Part shown: in pieces, positions 1 to 5,188 of the stretch
Layout of the letters: each line of letters begins with the position of its first letter
How positions within the stretch are numbered: position 1 is the stretch's first letter
From: Actinomycetota bacterium
Lineage (GTDB): Bacteria > Actinomycetota > Acidimicrobiia > Acidimicrobiales > Ilumatobacteraceae
Direction: 5' to 3'
NCBI GenBank assembly: GCA_005787025.1
Contig: SYCH01000190.1
Coordinates: forward strand, 1 to 5,539
DNA: 5,539 nucleotides
Notes under the pieces: generated by a model
Databases searched by the model: none
Seen by the model: only the letters and a program-made list of their open reading frames with translations
What the model was told of the DNA's origin: nothing
Position numbers and translations under genes: made by a program

Positions 1-2
1 AC

Positions 3-608
3 GAATCCCGCGAGATCTCCACGCCCACCGGGGTGGCGATCCTGGCCGCGCTCGCCGATTCGTTCGGGCCGATGCCCGCCATCACCACGTCGGCGGTCGG
101 CTACGGCGCCGGCACCGCCGATTTCGAAACGCGCGCCAACGTCGTGCAGGTGGTGGTGGGTGAAACGAACAGCGACTCGTTCCGAAGCACCGGACAACAC
201 GTGCGCCTGCTGGAGGTGAACGTCGACGACGTCACCGGAGAGGTGCTCGCCCACACCGTGTCCTCGTTGATGGCCGCCGGTGCGCATGACGCGTGGGTGA
301 CTCCCATCGTCATGAAGAAGGGTCGGCCGGCGCACACGGTCCACGTGTTGTGCGAGGAGGTGCGCACCGGGGAGTTCGCCGATTTGCTCGCGCGCGAAAC
401 CGGATCGCTCGGAGTGCGCGGAAGCATCGTCGAACGTTGGCCGGTCGCGCGCGAGGAAACCACGGTCGAGGTCGAGGGACAGACGATTCGCGTCAAGGTC
501 GCCGATCATCGCGTGAAGGTCGAGTTCGACGATGCCGCGCGCGCGGCGGCCGCACTCGGAGTGCCGGTGCGCGAGGTGTTGCGTCAGGCCGAGGAAGCGG
601 CCCGCTAA
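3..608 (+). CDS. larC: LarC, nickel-pincer cofactor nickel-insertion protein (C-terminal part, 5' truncated)
   Basis: The open frame enters from outside the window with no stop and ends at TAA (606-608), giving the last 201 residues of a protein whose family is usually about 400. LarC inserts nickel into the bis-thiocarboxylated pyridinium mononucleotide made by LarB and LarE, in a CTP-dependent reaction that completes the cofactor of lactate racemase and related enzymes; it is cytoplasmic. Counting from the first visible codon, family landmarks are T-P-T-G (7-10), F-G-P-M-P (21-25), the acidic L-E-V-N-V-D-D segment (70-76) and T-P-I-V-M-K-K-G-R-P (100-109). In some lactobacilli LarC1 and LarC2 are joined by frameshifting; here the stretch leading into the acidic C-terminal-domain motif is in one frame. 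The GTG at 33 lies inside the conserved T-P-T-G region and is not a start. The lar partners are not in the window. The assignment rests on remembered family motifs. Confidence 0.88.
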   Translation, partial: ESREISTPTGVAILAALADSFGPMPAITTSAVGYGAGTADFETRANVVQVVVGETNSDSFRSTGQHVRLLEVNVDDVTGEVLAHTVSSLMAAGAHDAWVTPIVMKKGRPAHTVHVLCEEVRTGEFADLLARETGSLGVRGSIVERWPVAREETTVEVEGQTIRVKVADHRVKVEFDDAARAAAALGVPVREVLRQAEEAAR

Positions 609-611
609 GAG

Positions 612-1262
612 TCAACTCGCCAGAGCGTCGGTGACGATCTCGTTCAGGGCGTCGACTTCCACTTCACCCGAGACGCGCACCTTCACGTTCCCGTCGGCGC
701 CGACGATCGTGAAGAAGGGATAACCGCTCAGTCCGTAAGCGGCCGCGGCATCCATGTTCACCGAGTCGGCCATGACGGGCCACGGCCACCCCTTGTCGAC
801 GACCCACTGCGAGGGCGGGTAGTTCGGCCGGTCCGAGGCCACCCCCGTGGACACGCCGATCACGATCAAGTCGGCGGGGACCGCTCCGGATTCCTTCCAC
901 TCGATGAGACGAGGCACCTCAGCGTTGCAATGGGGGCACCAATGCGCCAGGAACACCAGCATGTACGGCTTGCCGTCGCCGGGGGTGACGGCCATCGGGG
1001 AACCATCGAAGCTCGCACCGGTCAACGCCGGAGCGGCCATGCCGACGGCCGGGTCGCTCCCGTCGTCCGGCAGCCGTTCGAGCATCGCACCATCGACCAG
1101 AACGGGCTGATTCTGGGCCACGTCACCGGACGAGGTGTCGTCGTCCGACGAATCTCCACCCGCGAGCACCGCGACGATCAACGCCACCACGATCGCGACC
1201 ACCACGCCGATGATCACCACCCGACCGTTGTTCGAACTCTTTTTCGCTTGCTGCTTCGACAT
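612..1262 (-). CDS. Membrane-anchored thioredoxin-fold disulfide oxidoreductase with C-P-H-C active site (TlpA/DsbA-like)
   Basis: This 216-residue protein has a short basic N-terminus, one hydrophobic helix (about 15-34), an acidic Ser/Asp-rich linker (36-47) and a TlpA/AhpC-type thioredoxin domain (about 72-216). The helix probably acts as an uncleaved anchor placing the domain outside the membrane. The domain opens with V-G-M-A-A-P, carries the redox motif W-C-P-H-C (Cys109 and Cys112) and has the expected cis-proline in G-Y-P-F-F (Pro182). TlpA-type reductases usually read W-C-x-P-C; C-P-H-C is the motif of the strong oxidant DsbA. With a DsbB-like gene directly upstream in the same operon, a thiol-oxidising role is more likely than cytochrome c reduction. 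The ATG is supported by GAGGAG 6 nt upstream and by the signal-anchor directly after it. The gene starts 15 nt after the dsbB stop. The fold and operon are clear; the direction of electron flow is inferred. Confidence 0.87.
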   Translation of the reverse strand: MSKQQAKKSSNNGRVVIIGVVVAIVVALIVAVLAGGDSSDDDTSSGDVAQNQPVLVDGAMLERLPDDGSDPAVGMAAPALTGASFDGSPMAVTPGDGKPYMLVFLAHWCPHCNAEVPRLIEWKESGAVPADLIVIGVSTGVASDRPNYPPSQWVVDKGWPWPVMADSVNMDAAAAYGLSGYPFFTIVGADGNVKVRVSGEVEVDALNEIVTDALAS

Positions 1263-1268
1263 GAGAGT

Positions 1269-1274
1269 CTCCTC
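1269..1274 (-). promoter_or_regulatory. Ribosome binding site of the C-P-H-C thioredoxin-fold gene
   Basis: Read on the minus strand, GAGGAG lies 6 nt before the ATG at 1262, inside the 15-nt gap after the dsbB stop codon. It fixes the start of the downstream gene and shows it can be translated from the dsbB transcript; there is no room for a separate promoter outside coding sequence. Confidence 0.7.
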
Positions 1275-1277
1275 GGG

Positions 1278-1826
1278 TCAGCCGTCGATCGCGGCGTCGT
1301 GGTTCTCGGACTTCGGGTTCACGAACAAGAGTGCCACGATGGTCAGGAATCCGCACAGCGCCATGAAGGCCAGGGTCACGAATCCCATGCGCCGGAACCA
1401 CACGTCGGTGCACGCCGGGCCGACCGAACAAGCGCCGTCACCCCAACTCGGGCGCCACTCGATGACGTAGTGATAGGTGGAAACGGCGATGCCCGCCACC
1501 AGCAAGGGAAGGGCGTACCACCGCACGTTGCGATCCCGGCGGATCGCGGCGACCAGCAGTATTCCGGCCAACGGGTACATGCAAATGCGCTGGAACCAAC
1601 ACAGACGACACGGCACGTAGTCGGCGATCTCGCTGAAATAGAGACTTCCCGCCGTGGCCACGGCGGCCACCAGCCAAGCCAGCCACAACGACACCTCGTG
1701 CACCGACTTGGTCACCGACCGCAGACCGTTCACCGGAATCGACGACCCGAGCAAAAGACCCGCGCCACCGACCACAGCGATCACGGCGAGCATGGATGCG
1801 AAGAGTTCGACGGTTCTTACATCCAT
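1278..1826 (-). CDS. dsbB: DsbB/BdbC-type membrane disulfide oxidoreductase
   Basis: This 182-residue polytopic protein has two cysteine pairs. V-P-C-R-L-C-W-F-Q-R (Cys73, Cys76) matches the quinone-proximal pair of DsbB. Cys133 and Cys139 form a compact C-x5-C in the second outer loop, followed by T-D, as I recall for BdbC-like proteins. DsbB passes electrons from a DsbA-like oxidase to membrane quinone. Hydrophobic segments by eye are 7-29, 46-64, 81-95, 103-120 and 147-169; the last four fit the DsbB core and the first is extra. Basic residues at 36 and 40 suggest the first loop is cytoplasmic. The frame is open for 110 codons upstream of this ATG, but that part has no membrane or family character and lies antisense to the sulfurtransferase, so I start at 1826. 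No close SD is visible: GAGGGG is 13 nt away. The gene heads an operon with the C-P-H-C protein. Confidence 0.87.
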   Translation of the reverse strand: MDVRTVELFASMLAVIAVVGGAGLLLGSSIPVNGLRSVTKSVHEVSLWLAWLVAAVATAGSLYFSEIADYVPCRLCWFQRICMYPLAGILLVAAIRRDRNVRWYALPLLVAGIAVSTYHYVIEWRPSWGDGACSVGPACTDVWFRRMGFVTLAFMALCGFLTIVALLFVNPKSENHDAAIDG

Positions 1827-1833
1827 CTTTCTC

Positions 1834-1839
1834 AGTATG
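1834..1839 (-). promoter_or_regulatory. Possible -10 element for leaderless dsbB transcript
   Basis: On the minus strand CATACT (4 of 6 matches to TATAAT) ends 7 nt before the dsbB ATG, the spacing expected if transcription starts at or next to the start codon. This would explain the lack of a well-placed SD. I see no good -35 at 16-19 bp, so the call is weak. Confidence 0.3.
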
Positions 1840-1845
1840 CCCCTC

Positions 1846-1849
1846 GGAG
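1846..1849 (+). promoter_or_regulatory. Ribosome binding site selecting the ATG at 1858
   Basis: GGAG is followed by an 8-nt spacer and then ATG (1858-1860). The frame is open far upstream, with in-frame ATGs at 1654 and 1837, but neither has a visible SD and the residues they would add show no family character. This site makes 1858 the best start. It lies within the 31-bp gap between the divergent genes, so the promoter must overlap the start of dsbB. Confidence 0.6.
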
Positions 1850-1857
1850 CGGACAAG

Positions 1858-4401
1858 ATGGTGTCCTTGAATCCCCACGTGCCGAAAGTCCCGACCGTTC
1901 CGGTGGTCATCGACGCGCGAGCGGCGCTGTCCCTCGCGTCGACGCCGAACGTGGTGTGGGCCGACGTGCGTTGGTATCTCGACGGCCGCGACGCTCGCGC
2001 GGCGCACGAGGCCGGACGTATTCCCGGTTCGGTCTTCGTCGACGTCGATCGTGACCTCGCCCGTCCGGCCAACTCGCCGAGCGATGGTCGACACCCGTTC
2101 CCGTCTCCGGCGGCTTTCGCCAAGCACATGAGCCGGCTCGGCATCGGCGACGACACCCATGTGATCGCCTACGACGACACCGGTGGCATGACCGCGTCGC
2201 GCTTGGTGGTCATGCTGCGAATGATCGGACGCGAGGCGTCGCTGCTCGACGGAGGAATCGACGCGTGGTCGGACGCATCGGGAAGGTCGCTCGAATCCGG
2301 ACCGGTTCGAGCCACCAAGCACTCGTCGTTCACCCCCGTCGAATGGCCCACGAACCGTTTCGCCACGACCGACGACGTCCGAGAAGTGATCGCCGGCGGG
2401 ACGACATCGTTGTTGTTGGATGCTCGTGCCCCCGAGCGTTTCACCGGGGCGGCCGGAGTATCGGCGGCCGATCCCCGCACCGGGCACATCCCGACGGCCC
2501 GCAACGCACCATGGGCGGCCGTCATCGAGGACGGCGCGTTACGACCGGTCGCCGCGTTGCACGTTCATTACGGCCGGCTCGGGGTCGACGGTGCCGATGA
2601 CGTCATCGCGTATTGCGGCTCCGGGGTCTCGGCGTGTCTCAATCTCGTCGCCATGGAACACGCCGGACATGAACCCGCGCGATTGTTCGTGGCGTCGTGG
2701 TCCGGTTGGGCCGCCGACGAGGAGAACCCCGTCGAAACCGGGGAGGCCACCCCGTTGACATCTCCGTTCGTGCCCACCATCACCGCCACCGGCCTGTCGG
2801 CCGTGCGTGCGCTGCGCCGGGCGCGTCAGAAGAACCGTCTCGCCGAATTGGAATGGTTCGAAGCGCTTTACCGCGTGTACCTCGCGGCGTTCGTCTTCGG
2901 TGGCGGCGTTTTGTTCATCTCGGGTCTGGTGCCCGACGAGCCGGTGTCGGCGACTGTCGCCCGCGACGTGGGGACCTTCGGTCCGGGCTGGTTGGGTTTG
3001 GCTCTCGTGTTGGCGATCGCGATGGGATTGCGGTCGGGTTCGCGGGGTGGGCCGCTGGCCCTCGAGGACGCCGACGTTCGTCACGTGTTGCTGGCGCCCG
3101 TTCGTCGCGAGCGAGTGTTGCTGCGACCGGCCGTGCAGAAGGTGCGATCGATCATCTTTTCCACTGCGGCCGCCGGTGCGGTGGCGGGTCAACTGGCCGG
3201 ACGTCGACTGCCCGGGACCAGCATGGGATGGGCGTGGTCGGGGGTCGTGTGGGGCGGAACCGCCGGCGCGACGTTCGTGGCGATGGCCCTCATCGCCCAC
3301 GGGCTCCGCATGCGGGGTTGGATGGCCAGCGGACTCGGAGGCGTCCTGATCACGTGGCAATTCTGGTCGGCTCTCCCCGACGCGAGGTTCTCCGGACCAA
3401 CCGACCTTCACGGCGGAGTCGCCTTGTGGGGTGAGCGCATTCGCGCGATCGAGATCGTTCCCACGATCGTGGCCGCGTTGCTCGTCCTGGTCGGGCTCGG
3501 GCTGTTGTCCCGACAGTCTCTCGAAGCATTGGCGCGACGCTCGACGTTGGTGACACAACTACGTTTCGCGGTCACCTTGCAGGACCTGCGAACGGTCACG
3601 TTGTTGCGCCGTCAACTCAGTCACGAACGCAATCGGCCCCGCCCGTGGTTCCGCGTGCCTGCCGGTCGGTCGCTCCCCCCCGAATGGCGGCGCGGTTGGC
3701 AAGGTCTCCTGCGATTCCCGGTCAGTCGCATCCTGCGCATCATCATGTTGGCGGTGATCGCAGGCCTGTGTCTGGTGGCGGTACACAACGGAACGACGGC
3801 GGCCATCGTCGGTAGTGGTGTCGTGATGTTCATCCTCGGTTTGGAGATCGCCGAACCGTTGGCTCAGGAGATCGATCACGGCGACCGCACCGACGCGTAT
3901 CCCCACCAAAGAGGCCCGCTGTATCTGCGCCTGTTGGCGCCGTCCACGTCGATGCTGTTGCCCACAGCCGGCATCGTCGTTCTCACCATGTGGCTCACCG
4001 ACGACTCGTCGCTCGCCGTGGCCGCCATCGTCGCTCTGCCAGCGGCGTTGGGGGGATTGGCCGGAGCCTGCATCAACATCGTCTCGGGAGCGCCCGATCA
4101 GATCAATTCCAACTCCCAGCAGAACATGATGCCTCCCGAGGTGGCCGGCACCGCATCGTTGATCAAGGGTCTGTGGCCCATCGTCGTCTCGACGGTGGGA
4201 AGCCTGCCGATGTTGATGGCTCGCGAAGCGAGCGACAACGGCCAGGGGGCACCGGCGGCCGCCACTCGCGTCGCTATCGCCGTCGTCCTGCTCGTCGCAC
4301 TGGTGGGCGGATGGGTTCGATTCCGCGACGACATCAAGAACTGGTTCGCCAACGCCGCTGCCGAGAGTCGCGGTCAAAAACGCACGGGAGCATCCACATG
4401 A
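1858..4401 (+). CDS. 3-mercaptopyruvate-type sulfurtransferase (double rhodanese) fused in frame to an ABC exporter permease
   Basis: One uninterrupted 847-residue frame. Residues about 12-295 are a tandem rhodanese of the SseA/MST type. The inactive first domain has W-Y-L-D-G-R, the R-I-P-G-S-V-F-V-D-V-D segment and Y-D-D-T-G-G (105-110). The active second domain has D-A-R-A-P-E-R-F-T-G, G-H-I-P (209-212) and the loop C-G-S-G-V-S-A with catalytic Cys253. C-G-S-G-V is typical of 3-mercaptopyruvate sulfurtransferases, while thiosulfate enzymes usually have C-R-K-G. The rhodanese ends at the usual W-S-G-W-A-A-D...P-V-E-T-G (282-295). Residues about 305-847 are a separate membrane module, described under its own entry. 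There is no signal peptide, so the rhodanese part is cytoplasmic. Ordinary sulfurtransferases of this family are about 280 residues and stand alone, so the fusion is odd; a gene boundary at 2755 is strongly suggested. Domain identity is near certain, while a single polypeptide is uncertain. Confidence 0.75.
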   Translation: MVSLNPHVPKVPTVPVVIDARAALSLASTPNVVWADVRWYLDGRDARAAHEAGRIPGSVFVDVDRDLARPANSPSDGRHPFPSPAAFAKHMSRLGIGDDTHVIAYDDTGGMTASRLVVMLRMIGREASLLDGGIDAWSDASGRSLESGPVRATKHSSFTPVEWPTNRFATTDDVREVIAGGTTSLLLDARAPERFTGAAGVSAADPRTGHIPTARNAPWAAVIEDGALRPVAALHVHYGRLGVDGADDVIAYCGSGVSACLNLVAMEHAGHEPARLFVASWSGWAADEENPVETGEATPLTSPFVPTITATGLSAVRALRRARQKNRLAELEWFEALYRVYLAAFVFGGGVLFISGLVPDEPVSATVARDVGTFGPGWLGLALVLAIAMGLRSGSRGGPLALEDADVRHVLLAPVRRERVLLRPAVQKVRSIIFSTAAAGAVAGQLAGRRLPGTSMGWAWSGVVWGGTAGATFVAMALIAHGLRMRGWMASGLGGVLITWQFWSALPDARFSGPTDLHGGVALWGERIRAIEIVPTIVAALLVLVGLGLLSRQSLEALARRSTLVTQLRFAVTLQDLRTVTLLRRQLSHERNRPRPWFRVPAGRSLPPEWRRGWQGLLRFPVSRILRIIMLAVIAGLCLVAVHNGTTAAIVGSGVVMFILGLEIAEPLAQEIDHGDRTDAYPHQRGPLYLRLLAPSTSMLLPTAGIVVLTMWLTDDSSLAVAAIVALPAALGGLAGACINIVSGAPDQINSNSQQNMMPPEVAGTASLIKGLWPIVVSTVGSLPMLMAREASDNGQGAPAAATRVAIAVVLLVALVGGWVRFRDDIKNWFANAAAESRGQKRTGAST
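2740..2758 (+). promoter_or_regulatory. Internal Shine-Dalgarno and TTG start at the rhodanese/permease junction, overlapping an out-of-frame TGA
   Basis: GGGGAGG (2740-2746) contains a full GGAGG anti-SD match. It sits 8 nt before TTG (2755-2757), which is in frame with the permease. TTG overlaps TGA (2756-2758) in the +1 frame, forming a TTGA stop/start pair like the ATGA found between permease and ATPase. The site falls just after the last conserved rhodanese residues, where a gene boundary would be expected. Confidence 0.6.
2755..4401 (+). CDS. ABC exporter permease module (alternative separate gene from TTG)
   Basis: If translation starts at the internal TTG, the product is a 548-residue membrane protein starting M-T-S-P-F-V-P. 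It corresponds to residues 300-847 of the fused frame. A basic, amphipathic N-terminal segment (about 313-341, with R-R-A-R-Q-K) leads into some 12 hydrophobic stretches. By eye in fused numbering these are 342-358, 377-391, 432-447, 458-482, 488-505, 533-551, 626-643, 647-664, 695-713, 718-740, 772-788 and 805-821. A hydrophilic loop (about 552-625, containing Q-D-L-R-T-V-T-L-L-R-R) is a candidate contact for the ATPase. No ATP-binding motif is present. The ATPase follows with a 4-nt ATGA overlap, so the pair should form an ABC-2-like exporter. It may belong to the actinobacterial DUF6297-type permeases, but I am unsure. The substrate is unknown. Whether it is made separately or only as a fusion cannot be settled here. 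Confidence 0.55.
   Translation: MTSPFVPTITATGLSAVRALRRARQKNRLAELEWFEALYRVYLAAFVFGGGVLFISGLVPDEPVSATVARDVGTFGPGWLGLALVLAIAMGLRSGSRGGPLALEDADVRHVLLAPVRRERVLLRPAVQKVRSIIFSTAAAGAVAGQLAGRRLPGTSMGWAWSGVVWGGTAGATFVAMALIAHGLRMRGWMASGLGGVLITWQFWSALPDARFSGPTDLHGGVALWGERIRAIEIVPTIVAALLVLVGLGLLSRQSLEALARRSTLVTQLRFAVTLQDLRTVTLLRRQLSHERNRPRPWFRVPAGRSLPPEWRRGWQGLLRFPVSRILRIIMLAVIAGLCLVAVHNGTTAAIVGSGVVMFILGLEIAEPLAQEIDHGDRTDAYPHQRGPLYLRLLAPSTSMLLPTAGIVVLTMWLTDDSSLAVAAIVALPAALGGLAGACINIVSGAPDQINSNSQQNMMPPEVAGTASLIKGLWPIVVSTVGSLPMLMAREASDNGQGAPAAATRVAIAVVLLVALVGGWVRFRDDIKNWFANAAAESRGQKRTGAST
4386..4390 (+). promoter_or_regulatory. Ribosome binding site of the ABC ATPase gene
   Basis: GGGAG, a 7-nt spacer, then ATG at 4398. 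The ATG overlaps the permease stop as ATGA (4398-4401), which points to translational coupling and near-equal production of permease and ATPase. Confidence 0.7.
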
Positions 4402-5168
4402 GTCGACACCCCAAGCCACCGGCCCGCGAGGTATCGCGCGACTCCTCGCAGGTCCACGAGGTGGAAAAGCCCGCCGCCCTCATCGCTCGGGCCCTCGCCA
4501 AGGACTACGGCGACGGGCCGGCGTTGCATCCCCTGGATCTGCGGGTCGAGGAGCACGAACGAGTGGCCCTGATCGGACACAACGGATCGGGCAAGACCAC
4601 GTTCCTGCGCATGGCCACCGGATTGCTCGAACCGGCGTCGGGAAGCGTGACCGTCTTCGGCGAAGCACCGGGTTCCATGGAGGCCCGCCGACGATTGAGT
4701 TATCTCGCCGACACGCCCACTTTCTACGAGGACCTGTCGGTCTGGGAGCACCTCGGGTACACCGCACGTCTTCACGGTCGGGCGGATTGGGAACAACGCG
4801 CCGCCGACCTGTTGGGGCAGTTGGGTATCTACGAACGCGCCGACGATCTGCCCACGCGCTTCAGTCGTGGCTTGAAGCAAAAAGCCGCCATCGCCATGGC
4901 GTTCATTCGACCTTTCGATCTGATGCTGGTCGACGAACCATTCGTGGGCCTCGATGCCGAAGGAAAAGAAGCCTTGCTCGAGTTGTTCGACGAGGCATCC
5001 TCGGCCGGAGCCTCCTTGGTGGTGGCCACGCACGAACTCGGCTTCGTCACCACCACCCAACGCACCGTCGCCCTGCGCGACGGAGCCCTGATCTTCGACG
5101 GTCCGTCGTCGCAAGCCAAGGCCCGGGGATTGGTCGCCGTCGAGGGCACCGCTGAGACCGAATCCTGA
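4398..5168 (+). CDS. ABC transporter ATP-binding protein (exporter type)
   Basis: A 256-residue cytoplasmic nucleotide-binding subunit with all core motifs: A-loop Tyr37, Walker A G-H-N-G-S-G-K-T (60-67), signature F-S-R-G-L-K-Q (155-161), Walker B L-M-L-V-D-E-P (175-181), D-loop G-L-D (184-186) and H-loop His212. At the Q-loop position the sequence reads Y-L-A-D-T-P, with Asp105 where Gln is usual; ABC-2/EcsA-like ATPases often have D or E there. The signature differs from L-S-G-G-Q but keeps the serine and the second glycine. The length suits a single ATPase domain that dimerises with the adjacent permease. A charged 24-residue N-terminal extension precedes the fold; GTG at 4461 is an alternative start, but ATG 4398 has GGGAG and the ATGA overlap. 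The ATPase powers export by the preceding permease. The substrate cannot be told from this sequence. The assignment as an ABC ATPase is secure. Confidence 0.95.
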   Translation: MSRHPKPPAREVSRDSSQVHEVEKPAALIARALAKDYGDGPALHPLDLRVEEHERVALIGHNGSGKTTFLRMATGLLEPASGSVTVFGEAPGSMEARRRLSYLADTPTFYEDLSVWEHLGYTARLHGRADWEQRAADLLGQLGIYERADDLPTRFSRGLKQKAAIAMAFIRPFDLMLVDEPFVGLDAEGKEALLELFDEASSAGASLVVATHELGFVTTTQRTVALRDGALIFDGPSSQAKARGLVAVEGTAETES

Positions 5169-5182
5169 ATCGGCTCTACACT
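5152..5182 (+). promoter_or_regulatory. Candidate promoter for a leaderless transcript of the DUF2510 gene
   Basis: TACACT (5177-5182, 4 of 6 matches to TATAAT) ends 6 nt before the ATG at 5189. CTGAGA (5152-5157, 4 of 6 to TTGACA) lies 19 bp upstream of it. There is no SD before the ATG. The geometry suits transcription starting at the A of the start codon. The promoter overlaps the end of the ATPase gene. Confidence 0.42.
5154..5176 (+). terminator. Weak hairpin over the end of the ABC ATPase gene
   Basis: GAG-A-CCGA (5154-5161) can pair with TCGGCTC (5170-5176), giving 7 base pairs with one bulged A and an 8-nt loop that contains the TGA stop. No T-tract follows, so this would at best be a tract-less terminator or a 3'-end stabiliser. 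It is the only pairing I see at the end of the operon. Confidence 0.25.
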
Positions 5183-5188
5183 CGTCGC

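Noticed and set aside
596..606. AGCGG-C-CCGCT palindrome near the larC stop as a terminator
   Set aside because: With a feasible 3-nt loop only 4 base pairs remain, and no T-tract follows.
1654..1857. Upstream extension of the sulfurtransferase frame to the ATG at 1654
   Set aside because: The 68 extra residues lie antisense to the conserved membrane part of dsbB, have no rhodanese character and no SD; ATG 1858 has GGAG at 8 nt.
1837..1857. ATG at 1837 as the sulfurtransferase start
   Set aside because: It is possible, since it adds only 7 residues, but no SD precedes it and the SD at 1846-1849 lies downstream of it.
930..2054. Long plus-strand frame opposite the thiol-redox operon
   Set aside because: It is His/Arg/Gly-rich with no domain and covers both confidently identified minus-strand genes.
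1827..2156. 110-codon N-terminal extension of dsbB
   Set aside because: It is antisense to the first rhodanese domain, is Arg/Ser-rich without membrane segments, and reads like an out-of-frame shadow.
2420..2758. Frame-2 open frame ending at the TGA at 2756
   Set aside because: Its translation has no domain character and it is a shadow of the rhodanese; only its stop codon matters, as part of the TTGA overlap.
2732..2758. Programmed ribosomal frameshift at the rhodanese end
   Set aside because: The GGGG and CCCC runs are short, I see no downstream stem-loop of note, and a one-base change explains the layout more simply.
2539..4419. Two long minus-strand open frames (2539-3558 and 3559-4419)
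   Set aside because: Both are antisense to the well-supported permease and rhodanese, consist of low-complexity Arg/His/Gln/Gly-rich sequence without recognisable domains, and are expected by chance at this GC content.
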